From Limnohabitans sp. Rim8 (GTDB lineage: Bacteria; Pseudomonadota; Gammaproteobacteria; Burkholderiales; Burkholderiaceae_C), in contig CAMDXR010000013.1 of NCBI GenBank assembly GCA_945877725.1, positions 1 through 23,941 on the forward strand: a DNA stretch of 23,941 nt, in the 5' to 3' direction. This document shows, in pieces, positions 6,662 through 13,979 of the stretch. The notes beneath the pieces were generated by a model that made no database searches, was not told the DNA's origin, and was given only the letters and a program-made list of their open reading frames with translations. Numbering within the stretch: the first letter of the stretch is position 1; each line of letters opens with the position of its first letter. The position numbers and the translations under genes are program-made.

Positions 6662-7992
6662 GGGTGCGTCTCCATTTGGCGGGCAGTTGCCTTGATGGCG
6701 TCACCCAGACGCTCGACCATATCCCGCAGGTTTTCAGGGGTACAAATAAAGGGGGGAGCCAGTACCACGGAATCTCCTGGTGCACGGGTCAACAGACCCC
6801 GGTCAAAGGCTGCGGCTTGCACCATGGCACCGTGCCGGCCCGGTTGGCCGTCCAGCATTTTCAGTTCAACGCCGGCCGCCAGTCCTAAATTACGGACGCT
6901 GACCACGCTCGGCAGTTCAGACAATTGGTGAACAGCGTCCTCAAAGGGTTGGGCCAGGCTGCGTGCCTGTGCCACCAGTCCTTCGTCTTGCAGCACATCC
7001 AACATGGCCAGTCCGGCAGCGCATGCCAAGGGGTGGCCCGAGCAGGTGTAGCCATGCATCAACTCGGCAAGGTGGGTGGGGCCTTGCATCAAAGCGTCGT
7101 GTATTCGACGGTGAACGATCACGCCACCCAGTGGGGCCGCTCCGTTGCTGATGGTTTTGGCGAAAAGAATCATGTCGGGCACGACACCGAAAACATCGGC
7201 GGCAAACATGCCCCCGAACCGACCAAAGCCGGTGATGACTTCATCAAAGATCAACAACAAGCCGTGGCGGTCACAAATTTCACGCAACCTTTGCAAATAG
7301 CCAACAGGCGGTACCAACAGACCCGTAGAGCCTGCGACCGGCTCCACGATCACTGCGGCAATGTTGGACGCCCCGTGAAGGGAAACAATGCGTGTCTCGA
7401 GTTCATCCGCCATCTCTGCCCCGGTCTGGGGTTGGCCCCTAACAAAGGCTTGGGTCAACGGATCCCAGGTGCTGCGCAGGTGGTCAGCGCGCAACATGGC
7501 ACCGCCAAAAGCACGCCGGTTGTTGGTCATGCCACCCACCGATATGCCACCAAACCCCACCCCATGAAAACCGCGCTCGCGGCCCACAAAAAGAGAGCGC
7601 TGTCCTTGACCCATGGCTTGCCAATAAGCCAATGCGATCTTCATAGCCGTGTCGCAAGCCTCAGAGCCACTGTTGACCAAAAAGACACGGTCCAAGCCTT
7701 TGGGGGCCAAGTCTGCAATGCGTTCCGATAAAGCAAAAGCACCGGGATGCCCGACCTGAAAATTCGAAGCAAAGTCCAGGGTGTCAATCTGTGCTTTCAT
7801 GGCGGCCGCAATGCGGGGATGGCGATGGCCGGCCCCCACGCACCAAAGCCCTGAGGTGCCATCCAGTACTTCGTGACCTTCTCTTGTGCGGTAGGCAATG
7901 CCTTGCGCTGAAACCACCATGCGAGGCTCGGCCTTGAATTGCCGGTTGGGCGTGAAGGGCATCCAGAAAGCGTCAATGTCTTGTTCGGTCAT
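6658..7992 (-). CDS. Class III (omega) aminotransferase, PLP-dependent
   Basis: A 444-residue aminotransferase of the beta-alanine/taurine:pyruvate type. The N-terminal FWMPFTPNRQFK motif is typical of omega-amino acid:pyruvate enzymes. SGSEA at 108-112, DEVITGFGR at 250-258 and the Schiff-base lysine K279 (FAKTISNGAAPLG) show an intact PLP site. The gene begins 6 bases after the SDR stop and overlaps the zinc dehydrogenase start. It has no visible ribosome site, so it relies on coupling. In this context an amino-sulfonate donor with pyruvate as acceptor is likely; candidates are cysteinolate (2-amino-3-hydroxypropanesulfonate), homotaurine or taurine. Pyruvate is also what SuyAB would release. 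No aminotransferase belongs to the described DHPS cluster of Cupriavidus. Confidence 0.85.
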   Translation of the reverse strand: MTEQDIDAFWMPFTPNRQFKAEPRMVVSAQGIAYRTREGHEVLDGTSGLWCVGAGHRHPRIAAAMKAQIDTLDFASNFQVGHPGAFALSERIADLAPKGLDRVFLVNSGSEACDTAMKIALAYWQAMGQGQRSLFVGRERGFHGVGFGGISVGGMTNNRRAFGGAMLRADHLRSTWDPLTQAFVRGQPQTGAEMADELETRIVSLHGASNIAAVIVEPVAGSTGLLVPPVGYLQRLREICDRHGLLLIFDEVITGFGRFGGMFAADVFGVVPDMILFAKTISNGAAPLGGVIVHRRIHDALMQGPTHLAELMHGYTCSGHPLACAAGLAMLDVLQDEGLVAQARSLAQPFEDAVHQLSELPSVVSVRNLGLAAGVELKMLDGQPGRHGAMVQAAAFDRGLLTRAPGDSVVLAPPFICTPENLRDMVERLGDAIKATARQMETHP

Positions 7993-7998
7993 GGAGAG

Positions 7999-8766
7999 TC
8001 ACTTTGCGGTGTAGCCACCATCTAGCATGAGGGTCTGGCCGGTCAGGTAGGAGGCGGCATTGCTGGCCAGAAAAACCGTGAGGCCATGGATGTCACTGAG
8101 CTCACCATTGCGCCCCAAACAAGTTTGTGCCGCATGTCGCGCGGCCAGTTCTGCGTTGTCAAAGACCGGGGCGGTCAGGGCCGTGGGAAAAAACCCCGGC
8201 CCAATAGCATTGCAAGTGATGCCGTACGGACCCCACTCCTGCGCGATGGCTCGGGTCAGCTGAACAATGCCGCCTTTGCCTGCACCATAAGGCGCACTGT
8301 TTGCAAATGCTCGGGTGCTTTGCAGGCTGGCGATATTGAGAATGCGTCCCCAACCCCGTTGTTTCATGCTGGGGGCCAGTGCTTGAGTCAGAAAAAATGG
8401 GGCGCTCAGGTGGAGGTTGATCTGCGTCATCCAGCTCCCCACACTGACCTCGCCAAAAGGCTCCCGCAGGTTAACGCCCGCAGCATTGACCAAAATATCG
8501 ACAGGGCCCAAGGTCAAGGCTTCTCGCCCTCCTGCCTGTGCGGCCTCGGGTGTGGACAAATCGCAGGCCAAAACACGAACCCGAATACCCATTGCGCTGA
8601 GTTTTTCAGCAGACAGTTGCAGCATGTCCATGCGGCGGGCCAGCAAAATCACTTGCGCCCCCGCTTTGCCCAGCGCCTCTGCCATGGCTTCACCCAGACC
8701 GGAGCTGCCCCCCGTGACCAAGGCCGTGCGACCGGAAAGATCAAATAAAGATGTGAGGGCGCTCAT
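7999..8766 (-). CDS. Short-chain dehydrogenase/reductase, HpsO-like
   Basis: A 255-residue classical SDR with TGGSSGLG at 18-25 (nucleotide site), NAAG at 94-97, and the catalytic Ser147, Tyr160 and Lys164 (YGAGK). It most resembles gluconate 5-dehydrogenase-type enzymes. It follows the HpsN-like gene by 51 bases and precedes the aminotransferase by 6. Paired with the zinc dehydrogenase it would supply the second, opposite-stereochemistry DHPS 2-dehydrogenase for racemisation. The ribosome site is poor. A sugar-acid or polyol substrate is the main alternative. Confidence 0.8.
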   Translation of the reverse strand: MSALTSLFDLSGRTALVTGGSSGLGEAMAEALGKAGAQVILLARRMDMLQLSAEKLSAMGIRVRVLACDLSTPEAAQAGGREALTLGPVDILVNAAGVNLREPFGEVSVGSWMTQINLHLSAPFFLTQALAPSMKQRGWGRILNIASLQSTRAFANSAPYGAGKGGIVQLTRAIAQEWGPYGITCNAIGPGFFPTALTAPVFDNAELAARHAAQTCLGRNGELSDIHGLTVFLASNAASYLTGQTLMLDGGYTAK

Positions 8767-8817
8767 GCCGGTTGACTTGAATGTGTTGATCGGTAGGCGT
8801 TGTAAGGGCTTGAACGA

Positions 8818-10131
8818 TCAGACCTTCACGGGCTCGCCCAGCTCAAAACCCTCACCTGGGAAATACTTGGCCAGTCGGTCGTCTGCGGTGCGCGCATGGG
8901 CTTCCATGCCTTCCAGTCTGGAAATCCGCGCGGTCGCGAGACCGATGTCCCGTGCTGCTTCCCGGGTCATTTTTTGCCAAGTAAAGGTTTTGAGAAATTT
9001 GTGTACCGACAAACCGCCAGAATACCGAGCCGCTCCCTTGGTGGGCAAAACATGGTTGGGGCCGCTGGCCTTGTCGCCATAGGCCACCGTGGTTTCCTCG
9101 CCCAAAAACAAGGAGCCATAGCAGGTCAGGGTTTTAAGCCACCAATCCAGGTCGGCCGCGTGGACCTCTAGGTGCTCGCTGGCATAACGGTCAGAGAGTT
9201 CAGCCACTTCTTCTCGTGTATCGCATAGCATGACTTCGCCGTAATCGCGCCATGCCGCACCGGCGGCATCTTTGGCCGTGGGGGGCAGGGTGTCGATGAG
9301 TAAGGGCACCCTTCGCATGACCTCTTCGGCCACCCTTCGGCTGGTGGTGAAGAGCCAGGCGGGAGATTCATGCCCATGCTCTGCCTGCCCCACCAGATCG
9401 CTTGCAACCATGGCGGGGTCGGCGGTGTCGTCGGCGATGATGCCAATTTCAGAGGGGCCTGCAAATACATCAATGCCCACTTTACCGAATAAGGTGCGCT
9501 TGGCTTCTGCCACAAATTTGTTGCCGGGGCCCACGATCACGTCGGCCGGTTTGCCTGTAAATAGGCCATTGGCCATGGCCGCAATGGCTTGCACGCCACC
9601 CAACGTCATGATGATGTCGGCACCTGCTTTGTTAAATGCGTAAAGCAGATAAGGGTGCATGGGGCCACCTCTGAAGGGGCCCGAGCAGGCAATGATGGTT
9701 TTGACCCCTGCGGCCTTGGCGGTCGCCACGCCCATGTAGGCACTGGCAATGTGGGCATAACGTCCTGCAGGGGCATAACAGCCCGCCACATTGACGGGCA
9801 GGACCCGCTGACCGGCCGTGACGCCACGGTGCAATTCAACCTGAAACTCAGAAAGTGAACGCCGTTGCGCCTGGGCAAAATCAAAAACTTGCTTGATCGC
9901 AAAGTCAATGTCGGCTTTGACTTGTTCAGGCACTTCGCGCGCATTGGCTGCAATTTGCTCTGGCGTCACGATGATGTCGCCCGTCCATTGGTCCAGATCG
10001 GCGGCGTATTTCAGCACCGCAGCTTCACCGTTTTTTTGGATTTCGGCCAGCATGGTGGTGACAACCTGCTGTGCCGTGGCCGTTTCGGTTTCGGGTGTTT
10101 TGTCAGCTTTTTTCAAATACGTGATGGCCAC
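8818..10131 (-). CDS. hpsN: Histidinol-dehydrogenase-family enzyme, probable sulfopropanediol 3-dehydrogenase
   Basis: About 437 residues of HisD fold. The GTG at 10131 is preferred as start because AGGAG lies six bases before it and touches the alternative ATG at 10137. Counting from the GTG, the zinc ligands of HisD are present (Gln249, His252 in GQAEHG, Asp353 in GDKASG, His412 near the end), as is the catalytic Glu319-His320 pair (SEHLEV). HpsN is a HisD homologue that oxidises (R)-DHPS to sulfolactate in two NAD+-linked steps. The stretch PNHVLPTKGAARYSGGLSVH resembles that group. No other histidine biosynthesis gene is nearby, and SuyAB-like and HpsO/P-like genes surround it. True histidine synthesis is therefore unlikely, though only an assay fixes the substrate. 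Confidence 0.75.
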   Translation of the reverse strand: MAITYLKKADKTPETETATAQQVVTTMLAEIQKNGEAAVLKYAADLDQWTGDIIVTPEQIAANAREVPEQVKADIDFAIKQVFDFAQAQRRSLSEFQVELHRGVTAGQRVLPVNVAGCYAPAGRYAHIASAYMGVATAKAAGVKTIIACSGPFRGGPMHPYLLYAFNKAGADIIMTLGGVQAIAAMANGLFTGKPADVIVGPGNKFVAEAKRTLFGKVGIDVFAGPSEIGIIADDTADPAMVASDLVGQAEHGHESPAWLFTTSRRVAEEVMRRVPLLIDTLPPTAKDAAGAAWRDYGEVMLCDTREEVAELSDRYASEHLEVHAADLDWWLKTLTCYGSLFLGEETTVAYGDKASGPNHVLPTKGAARYSGGLSVHKFLKTFTWQKMTREAARDIGLATARISRLEGMEAHARTADDRLAKYFPGEGFELGEPVKV

Positions 10132-10233
10132 GTTCATCTCCTGGTTGGGGGCACTCTAATGGGGGCCGTCATGAAGGCAAATAATCCCCATGTGCACTGC
10201 ACTGCAGGCACAAATTTTCAAACTAAATGTAGG

Positions 10234-10264
10234 CCTGAACTTGGCGGATCTCGCCAAGTTCAGG
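10234..10264 (-). other. Strong intercistronic hairpin after the ABC binding-protein gene
   Basis: CCTGAACTTGGCG (10234-10246) and CGCCAAGTTCAGG (10252-10264) pair perfectly over 13 bp around a GATCT loop, starting 10 bases past the stop of the binding-protein gene. The minus-strand continuation is not U-rich. This fits a message-stabilising or partial-termination element that lets the binding protein be made in excess of downstream enzymes, as is common after periplasmic binding-protein genes. The rest of the 136-bp gap shows no gene. Confidence 0.7.
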
Positions 10265-10273
10265 TTTGAATCG

Positions 10274-11329
10274 TTACCGAGTCGAGTTGGCCATTTCACG
10301 CAGTTTAGGATCTGCCTGAACCAATTTCATGTATTCATCGGTTACAAAATCAGCCACCGCAGGCACTTGCTGCACGGCACCGGTTTCGCGCATGAAGCCA
10401 GAAAGTTCATTGAACCAGCCGTCCATCGTGGAGTTGGCATTGCCCCCTGTACGCTCCATGGCCTTGAGTTGCTGTGCCAAGTTAAAAGTGGGTCGGGTCG
10501 CGAACTCTTTGTTCATGGCGGCGTCGCTGATGCTGACGCCCCCTTTGGCATAAAAGTCTTTCATCATCCGAATCGCTTCAGGTCGGTTGACCGACATCCA
10601 GCTCCATGCACGCAGGTAAACGGCCAGGAACTTGGCGACGTTTTGGGGGTTTTGCTTGGCATAGTCGCCACGCGCAATCAAAGCGCCCGGGACGATCGCA
10701 CCGCTGTCTTTGCCATTGCAAAGCATTTTCGCGCCCGCTTTTTCTTCTACCGTGTAGGTGTTGGGCGCCCACATGCCCGCCAGATCTGAGTTATTTGACG
10801 AGAGGGCGGAGATGATTTCAGCTTGTCCCATGTTTTTCATGACGACATCCGACTTTTTGAGGCCGTATTTCTTCAGGCAGGCTTGTACAGCAAAGTCGGC
10901 GGTGGAGTTTTGGGTCAGTGTGATGGTTTTGCCACGCAGTGCTGCGGCCGGGTCTTTGGCGAAATCGGCGGCGGCTTTGCTGCTGCCGATCAGACCGTTG
11001 GCGGCAGATTCGTCGTTGGTCAAGCCAATGGTTTTAATGCCAAAGCGGACATGGCCCAGCACGGCAGGCACTGATCCGGTGCCACCCACATCCCAAGAGC
11101 CCGCTGCCGAGGCGGCAATTTGCGGAACGCCAGCCGGAAAGGTGGAAAACTCGGGGGCAAGACCCACGTCTTTCCACCAGCCTTTTTCGGTGGCGATGTG
11201 GAAGGGCAGGGCCCAGTAAAGCGAGGGTTGGTAACTGATTTTGATGGGGGTCAGCGCCTGGGCTTGGACGCCAGAGACCATGCCAAAGACAAGACTCATG
11301 CCTAACGCAGCAGCAGTTAATTTTTTCAT
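10274..11329 (-). CDS. ABC transporter periplasmic binding protein, sulfonate/taurine (SsuA/TauA/NMT1) type
   Basis: A 351-residue secreted binding protein with a Sec signal of about 23 residues (MKKLTAAALGMSLVFGMVSG then VQA). The mature N-terminus ISYQPSLYWALPFHIATEKGWW followed by GLAPEFSTFPAGVPQ is the standard opening of NMT1/SsuA-like proteins, which bind aliphatic sulfonates, taurine, nitrate or pyrimidines. A good ribosome site (AAGGAG, 8 bases upstream) and a following hairpin suggest high expression. It forms one importer with the ATPase and two permeases encoded just upstream. The catabolic neighbours make a C3 sulfonate the most likely ligand. The exact ligand is inferred. Confidence 0.85.
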   Translation of the reverse strand: MKKLTAAALGMSLVFGMVSGVQAQALTPIKISYQPSLYWALPFHIATEKGWWKDVGLAPEFSTFPAGVPQIAASAAGSWDVGGTGSVPAVLGHVRFGIKTIGLTNDESAANGLIGSSKAAADFAKDPAAALRGKTITLTQNSTADFAVQACLKKYGLKKSDVVMKNMGQAEIISALSSNNSDLAGMWAPNTYTVEEKAGAKMLCNGKDSGAIVPGALIARGDYAKQNPQNVAKFLAVYLRAWSWMSVNRPEAIRMMKDFYAKGGVSISDAAMNKEFATRPTFNLAQQLKAMERTGGNANSTMDGWFNELSGFMRETGAVQQVPAVADFVTDEYMKLVQADPKLREMANSTR

Positions 11330-11378
11330 TTCAGTGTCTCCTTGGGTTTAAGGTTGGGTTGGGGTTTAAGGGGGCGGT

Positions 11379-12176
11379 TCAATGATCTGTGCCGGCGTGC
11401 TCTTCACGCAATGACTTCCAGATGCGGGTGCGTAAATGGACAAAACTCTCAAGGTCCATCACGTCTTCAATCTTGCTGTGTCGATCCCATTTCTCGGCTT
11501 CACGAACAGACCTCACATCAAGAATTTCTTTGATTTTTCCTGGCCGACTGGTCATCACCACCACGCGATCTGCCAGATAAACGGCTTCTTCGACTGCGTG
11601 GGTAATGAAGAGCACGGTGCGCGGATTTTTTCTTGCAAGCCTGACCAGTTCCTCTTGCATGACCACACGGGTTTGGGCATCGAGTGCACCAAAGGGCTCA
11701 TCCATTAACAGCACCTGCGGATCCAGTGCATAGGCCCGCGCAATCGCCACCCGTTGTTGCATGCCTCCTGAAAGTTGGTGCGGGTAGGCGCTTTCGTAAC
11801 CCTTGAGGTTCATGAGTTCAATGTAATGGGCAATGAGCTTTTCGCGCTCCTCCTTGGGCAAGCCTTTGCTGCGCAAGCCGAAGTCGATGTTTTCGTGCAC
11901 CGACTTCCAGGGGAAGAGTGCAAATTGCTGAAACACCACGGCACGGTCGGGCCCCGGCTCAGTCACCACGACATTGTTCACTTTGACCGTGCCGGAACTT
12001 GGGAACTCAAGCCCAGCTGCCATGCGCATGCAGGTGGTTTTGCCACAACCCGAGGGGCCCACAATCGCCACAAACTCTTGGTCTTGCACGGTCAGGTTAA
12101 TCTGGTCTAGCGTGAGGAAATCCTTGCCATCGCGTTGGAAAATGCGTGTGACATCGGTGAATTGGATGGTGGCCAT
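11379..12176 (-). CDS. ABC transporter ATPase, SsuB/TauB type
   Basis: 265 residues from the ATG at 12176; a TTG two codons earlier is possible. All nucleotide-binding motifs are intact: Walker A GPSGCGKT at 40-47, signature LSGGMQQR at 135-142, Walker B LLMDEP at 156-161 and the switch histidine in FITHAVEEA (His193). FPWKSVHENIDFGL after the Q-loop is typical of the nitrate/sulfonate/taurine subfamily. It lies 31 bases after the second permease gene and 49 before the binding protein. It powers import through the paired permeases. The family is certain. Confidence 0.9.
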   Translation of the reverse strand: MATIQFTDVTRIFQRDGKDFLTLDQINLTVQDQEFVAIVGPSGCGKTTCMRMAAGLEFPSSGTVKVNNVVVTEPGPDRAVVFQQFALFPWKSVHENIDFGLRSKGLPKEEREKLIAHYIELMNLKGYESAYPHQLSGGMQQRVAIARAYALDPQVLLMDEPFGALDAQTRVVMQEELVRLARKNPRTVLFITHAVEEAVYLADRVVVMTSRPGKIKEILDVRSVREAEKWDRHSKIEDVMDLESFVHLRTRIWKSLREEHAGTDH

Positions 12177-12207
12177 GGGCAATTAGTCTTTGTAAAAAAT
12201 TGTCGAC

Positions 12208-12987
12208 TTAGGCGTTTCGGTGTTTCAACAAAATTCGCTCCAGTTTCCGGATCAGTACGTCAATGACCACGCCCACCATGCCGATTGCAATCATTCCGGC
12301 CATCACGGTGTCGGTCGCCAGGGCGCTTTGCGCTCGGACAATCAGATTGCCCATTCCGCTGCTGGCCACAATCAGCTCAGCCCCCACCAGAGACAGCCAG
12401 CCCAGACCTGCGCCAATTCGAAGCCCTGCAATGATGGAGGGGATAGAGGCAGGGAACAAAACTTCGGAAATGGTTTTGAAACTCCCCACGCCCAACATGC
12501 TGGCCGCCTCGAGGTAGCGGATGTCGACATCCCGGGCACCCCGATAGGCATTGATCAGGCAGGGTGGAAAGGCGCCAGCAAAAATAATCAGGGTAGGCCC
12601 CCCGATGCCTGTTCCAAACCAAAGTGCCGCAAAAGGGACCCAAGCCACCGGCGCGATGAAGCGCACACTGTCAAAAAGCGGTGTCACAACATCATCCAGC
12701 CAGCGAAACCAGCCCATGGCCAAACCCAGTGGAACTCCAATTAAAGCGGCCAGGCCAAAACCCATGCCAAATCGTTTCATGCTGGCGAGCATGTGTTCTG
12801 GGAGCGTGGCCCCTGCAAATGGGTTGTGCAGCAAGTCAATCATTTTGATCAACACTTCGTGGGGCATGGGCAAAAACTGCGGCGGCGAGAAATGCAACAG
12901 GCGGGCCAAATACCAAAAGCCCAAGAAAGCCACGGTGCCCGTGACGGTCAGACGCCAAAATTGTTTGCGGTTCAGTGGGGCGGTCAT
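12208..12987 (-). CDS. ABC transporter permease, SsuC/TauC type (second of two)
   Basis: About 259 residues from the ATG at 12987, which overlaps the stop of the first permease by ATGA; the longer in-frame start at 13011 would overlap far more and is rejected. Several hydrophobic membrane segments are evident, and the coupling loop EAASMLGVGSFKTISEVLFP carries the EAA-G signature that contacts the ATPase. It is clearly paralogous to, but divergent from, the first permease, so the transporter is probably a heterodimer rather than the usual SsuC homodimer. Confidence 0.88.
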   Translation of the reverse strand: MTAPLNRKQFWRLTVTGTVAFLGFWYLARLLHFSPPQFLPMPHEVLIKMIDLLHNPFAGATLPEHMLASMKRFGMGFGLAALIGVPLGLAMGWFRWLDDVVTPLFDSVRFIAPVAWVPFAALWFGTGIGGPTLIIFAGAFPPCLINAYRGARDVDIRYLEAASMLGVGSFKTISEVLFPASIPSIIAGLRIGAGLGWLSLVGAELIVASSGMGNLIVRAQSALATDTVMAGMIAIGMVGVVIDVLIRKLERILLKHRNA

Positions 12988-13781
12988 GCGGCCACCCTGC
13001 CATGCCGCCAAGGCATGGCGAGATTTTCAAGCCGACCGAGGAGCCAGGTTGTCGATGCTCCGCACACACCGACAAACACCATCGCTACCAAGATCATGGC
13101 GGGGAATATGTCTTGCGCAGCCTGGTTCAGGATGCTGCCCAAGCCGTAAAGTGCCCCGATCAGTTCCGCTGCCACCAGGGTTGTCCAACTGGCTTGCAAA
13201 GACAGCCTCAACCCTGTAAATATCATGGGCATCGCCCCTGGGACCAGTACTTCGAAGACCAATCGCCATCCCTTGATGCCGAGCATTCTGGCCGCTTCCA
13301 TGATCGGCGTTTCGATGTTGCGTACGCCGGTGTAGCTGTTGATCACCGAGGGCACAAATGCGGCAACGAAAATGACCAAAATTTTGGATCCGTCATCCAG
13401 TCCAAGCCAGACGATGGCCAGGGGAATCCAGGCCAGAGGGGGGATGGGCCGCAACAGCAAGAACGCCGGATTGATCAGGGCCTCTGCCCGACGAGAGTAG
13501 CCCATTAACAAACCCAAGGGAACGCCGACACCAACAGCGACCGAAAATCCCATGGCGACCAGTTTGAGGCTGTGCAAGACATGCTGGTGCAGTTTGCCGT
13601 TGCCGTAGCCTTCGGTCTGAATGAAGTTGAATGCGCTCAGTACTTCATGAGGGCGTGGAAAACGCGAGGGGTTGATGAACCCAGTGGCGGTGGTTGCCAC
13701 GTACCACAAAGCCAGCAGCAAGGACACCGTTGCGATGCCGACCACGACTCTGCGGTAACTTTTAGGCTGGGTTCGGGCCAC
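12984..13781 (-). CDS. ABC transporter permease, SsuC/TauC type (first of two)
   Basis: A 265-residue inner-membrane permease starting at GTG, with AAGGA about six bases upstream. Hydrophobic helices alternate with short loops, and EAARMLGIKGWRLVFEVLVP is the EAA loop that binds the ATPase. It is the first gene of the long minus-strand run. The promoter and LacI-type operator sit 40-90 bases upstream, so it should be directly controlled by the divergent regulator. The substrate is shared with the binding protein downstream, probably a sulfonate. Confidence 0.88.
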   Translation of the reverse strand: MARTQPKSYRRVVVGIATVSLLLALWYVATTATGFINPSRFPRPHEVLSAFNFIQTEGYGNGKLHQHVLHSLKLVAMGFSVAVGVGVPLGLLMGYSRRAEALINPAFLLLRPIPPLAWIPLAIVWLGLDDGSKILVIFVAAFVPSVINSYTGVRNIETPIMEAARMLGIKGWRLVFEVLVPGAMPMIFTGLRLSLQASWTTLVAAELIGALYGLGSILNQAAQDIFPAMILVAMVFVGVCGASTTWLLGRLENLAMPWRHGRVAA

Positions 13782-13820
13782 CGATGTTCCTTCTTAAATC
13801 TGTTTTCAATGCGCTTTAAA

Positions 13821-13840
13821 AAATGTAAGCGCTTGCATTT
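13821..13840 (-). promoter_or_regulatory. LacI-family operator 1 (transporter side)
   Basis: AAATGTAAGCGCTTGCATTT is a 20-bp palindrome with one mismatched pair, centred on the CpG typical of LacI/GalR-family operators. It covers the predicted start point of the minus-strand promoter, so binding would block transcription of the 14-gene run. The divergent LacI-type gene is the obvious candidate to bind it. Confidence 0.75.
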
Positions 13841-13869
13841 ACTTTCGCTCCATTGATTTTTTGTGTCAA
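13841..13869 (-). promoter_or_regulatory. Candidate promoter of the sulfonate run
   Basis: On the minus strand a perfect TTGACA (13869-13864) is followed 17 bases later by GAAAGT (13846-13841), which keeps the key A2 and T6 of a -10 box. The predicted start near 13834 falls inside operator 1. The -10 is weak, so an activator or imperfect basal activity is possible. Confidence 0.5.
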
Positions 13870-13889
13870 CCCGTAAAACCCGATTTAAT
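13861..13889 (+). promoter_or_regulatory. Candidate promoter of the LacI-type regulator gene
   Basis: TTGTGT (13861-13866), a 17-base spacer and TTTAAT (13884-13889) make a plausible plus-strand sigma-70 promoter. Its -35 overlaps the -35 of the divergent promoter, so the two may compete for polymerase. Operator 2 would lie about 25-45 bases downstream of its start. Confidence 0.45.
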
Positions 13890-13920
13890 AAGAATAACTA
13901 GGGAAAACACTGAAAAATTT

Positions 13921-13940
13921 TTTAGAAAGCGCTTACATTT
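13921..13940 (+). promoter_or_regulatory. LacI-family operator 2 (regulator side)
   Basis: TTTAGAAAGCGCTTACATTT shares the AAGCGCTT core and a perfect right half-site with operator 1, and its centre is exactly 100 bp away. Its left half is degenerate. The position, between the candidate promoter and the regulator's start codon, fits autoregulation by roadblock or a repression loop with operator 1. Confidence 0.65.
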
Positions 13941-13979
13941 TTCTTCTGCTGAATTTGTTCTTGTGGCATGCTCGCCGCC

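Noticed and set aside
1777..8748. Long plus-strand reading frames opposite the minus-strand run (for example 1777-2280, 5600-6289, 6925-7731, 8086-8748)
   Set aside because: They lie antisense to genes with clear family motifs, encode His/Gln/Gly-rich sequence without recognisable domains, and lack ribosome sites; they are high-GC shadow frames.
8818..10131. Reading the HisD-family gene as histidine biosynthesis
   Set aside because: No other his genes nearby; it sits inside a dehydrogenase/sulfo-lyase/ABC cluster and matches the HpsN pattern.
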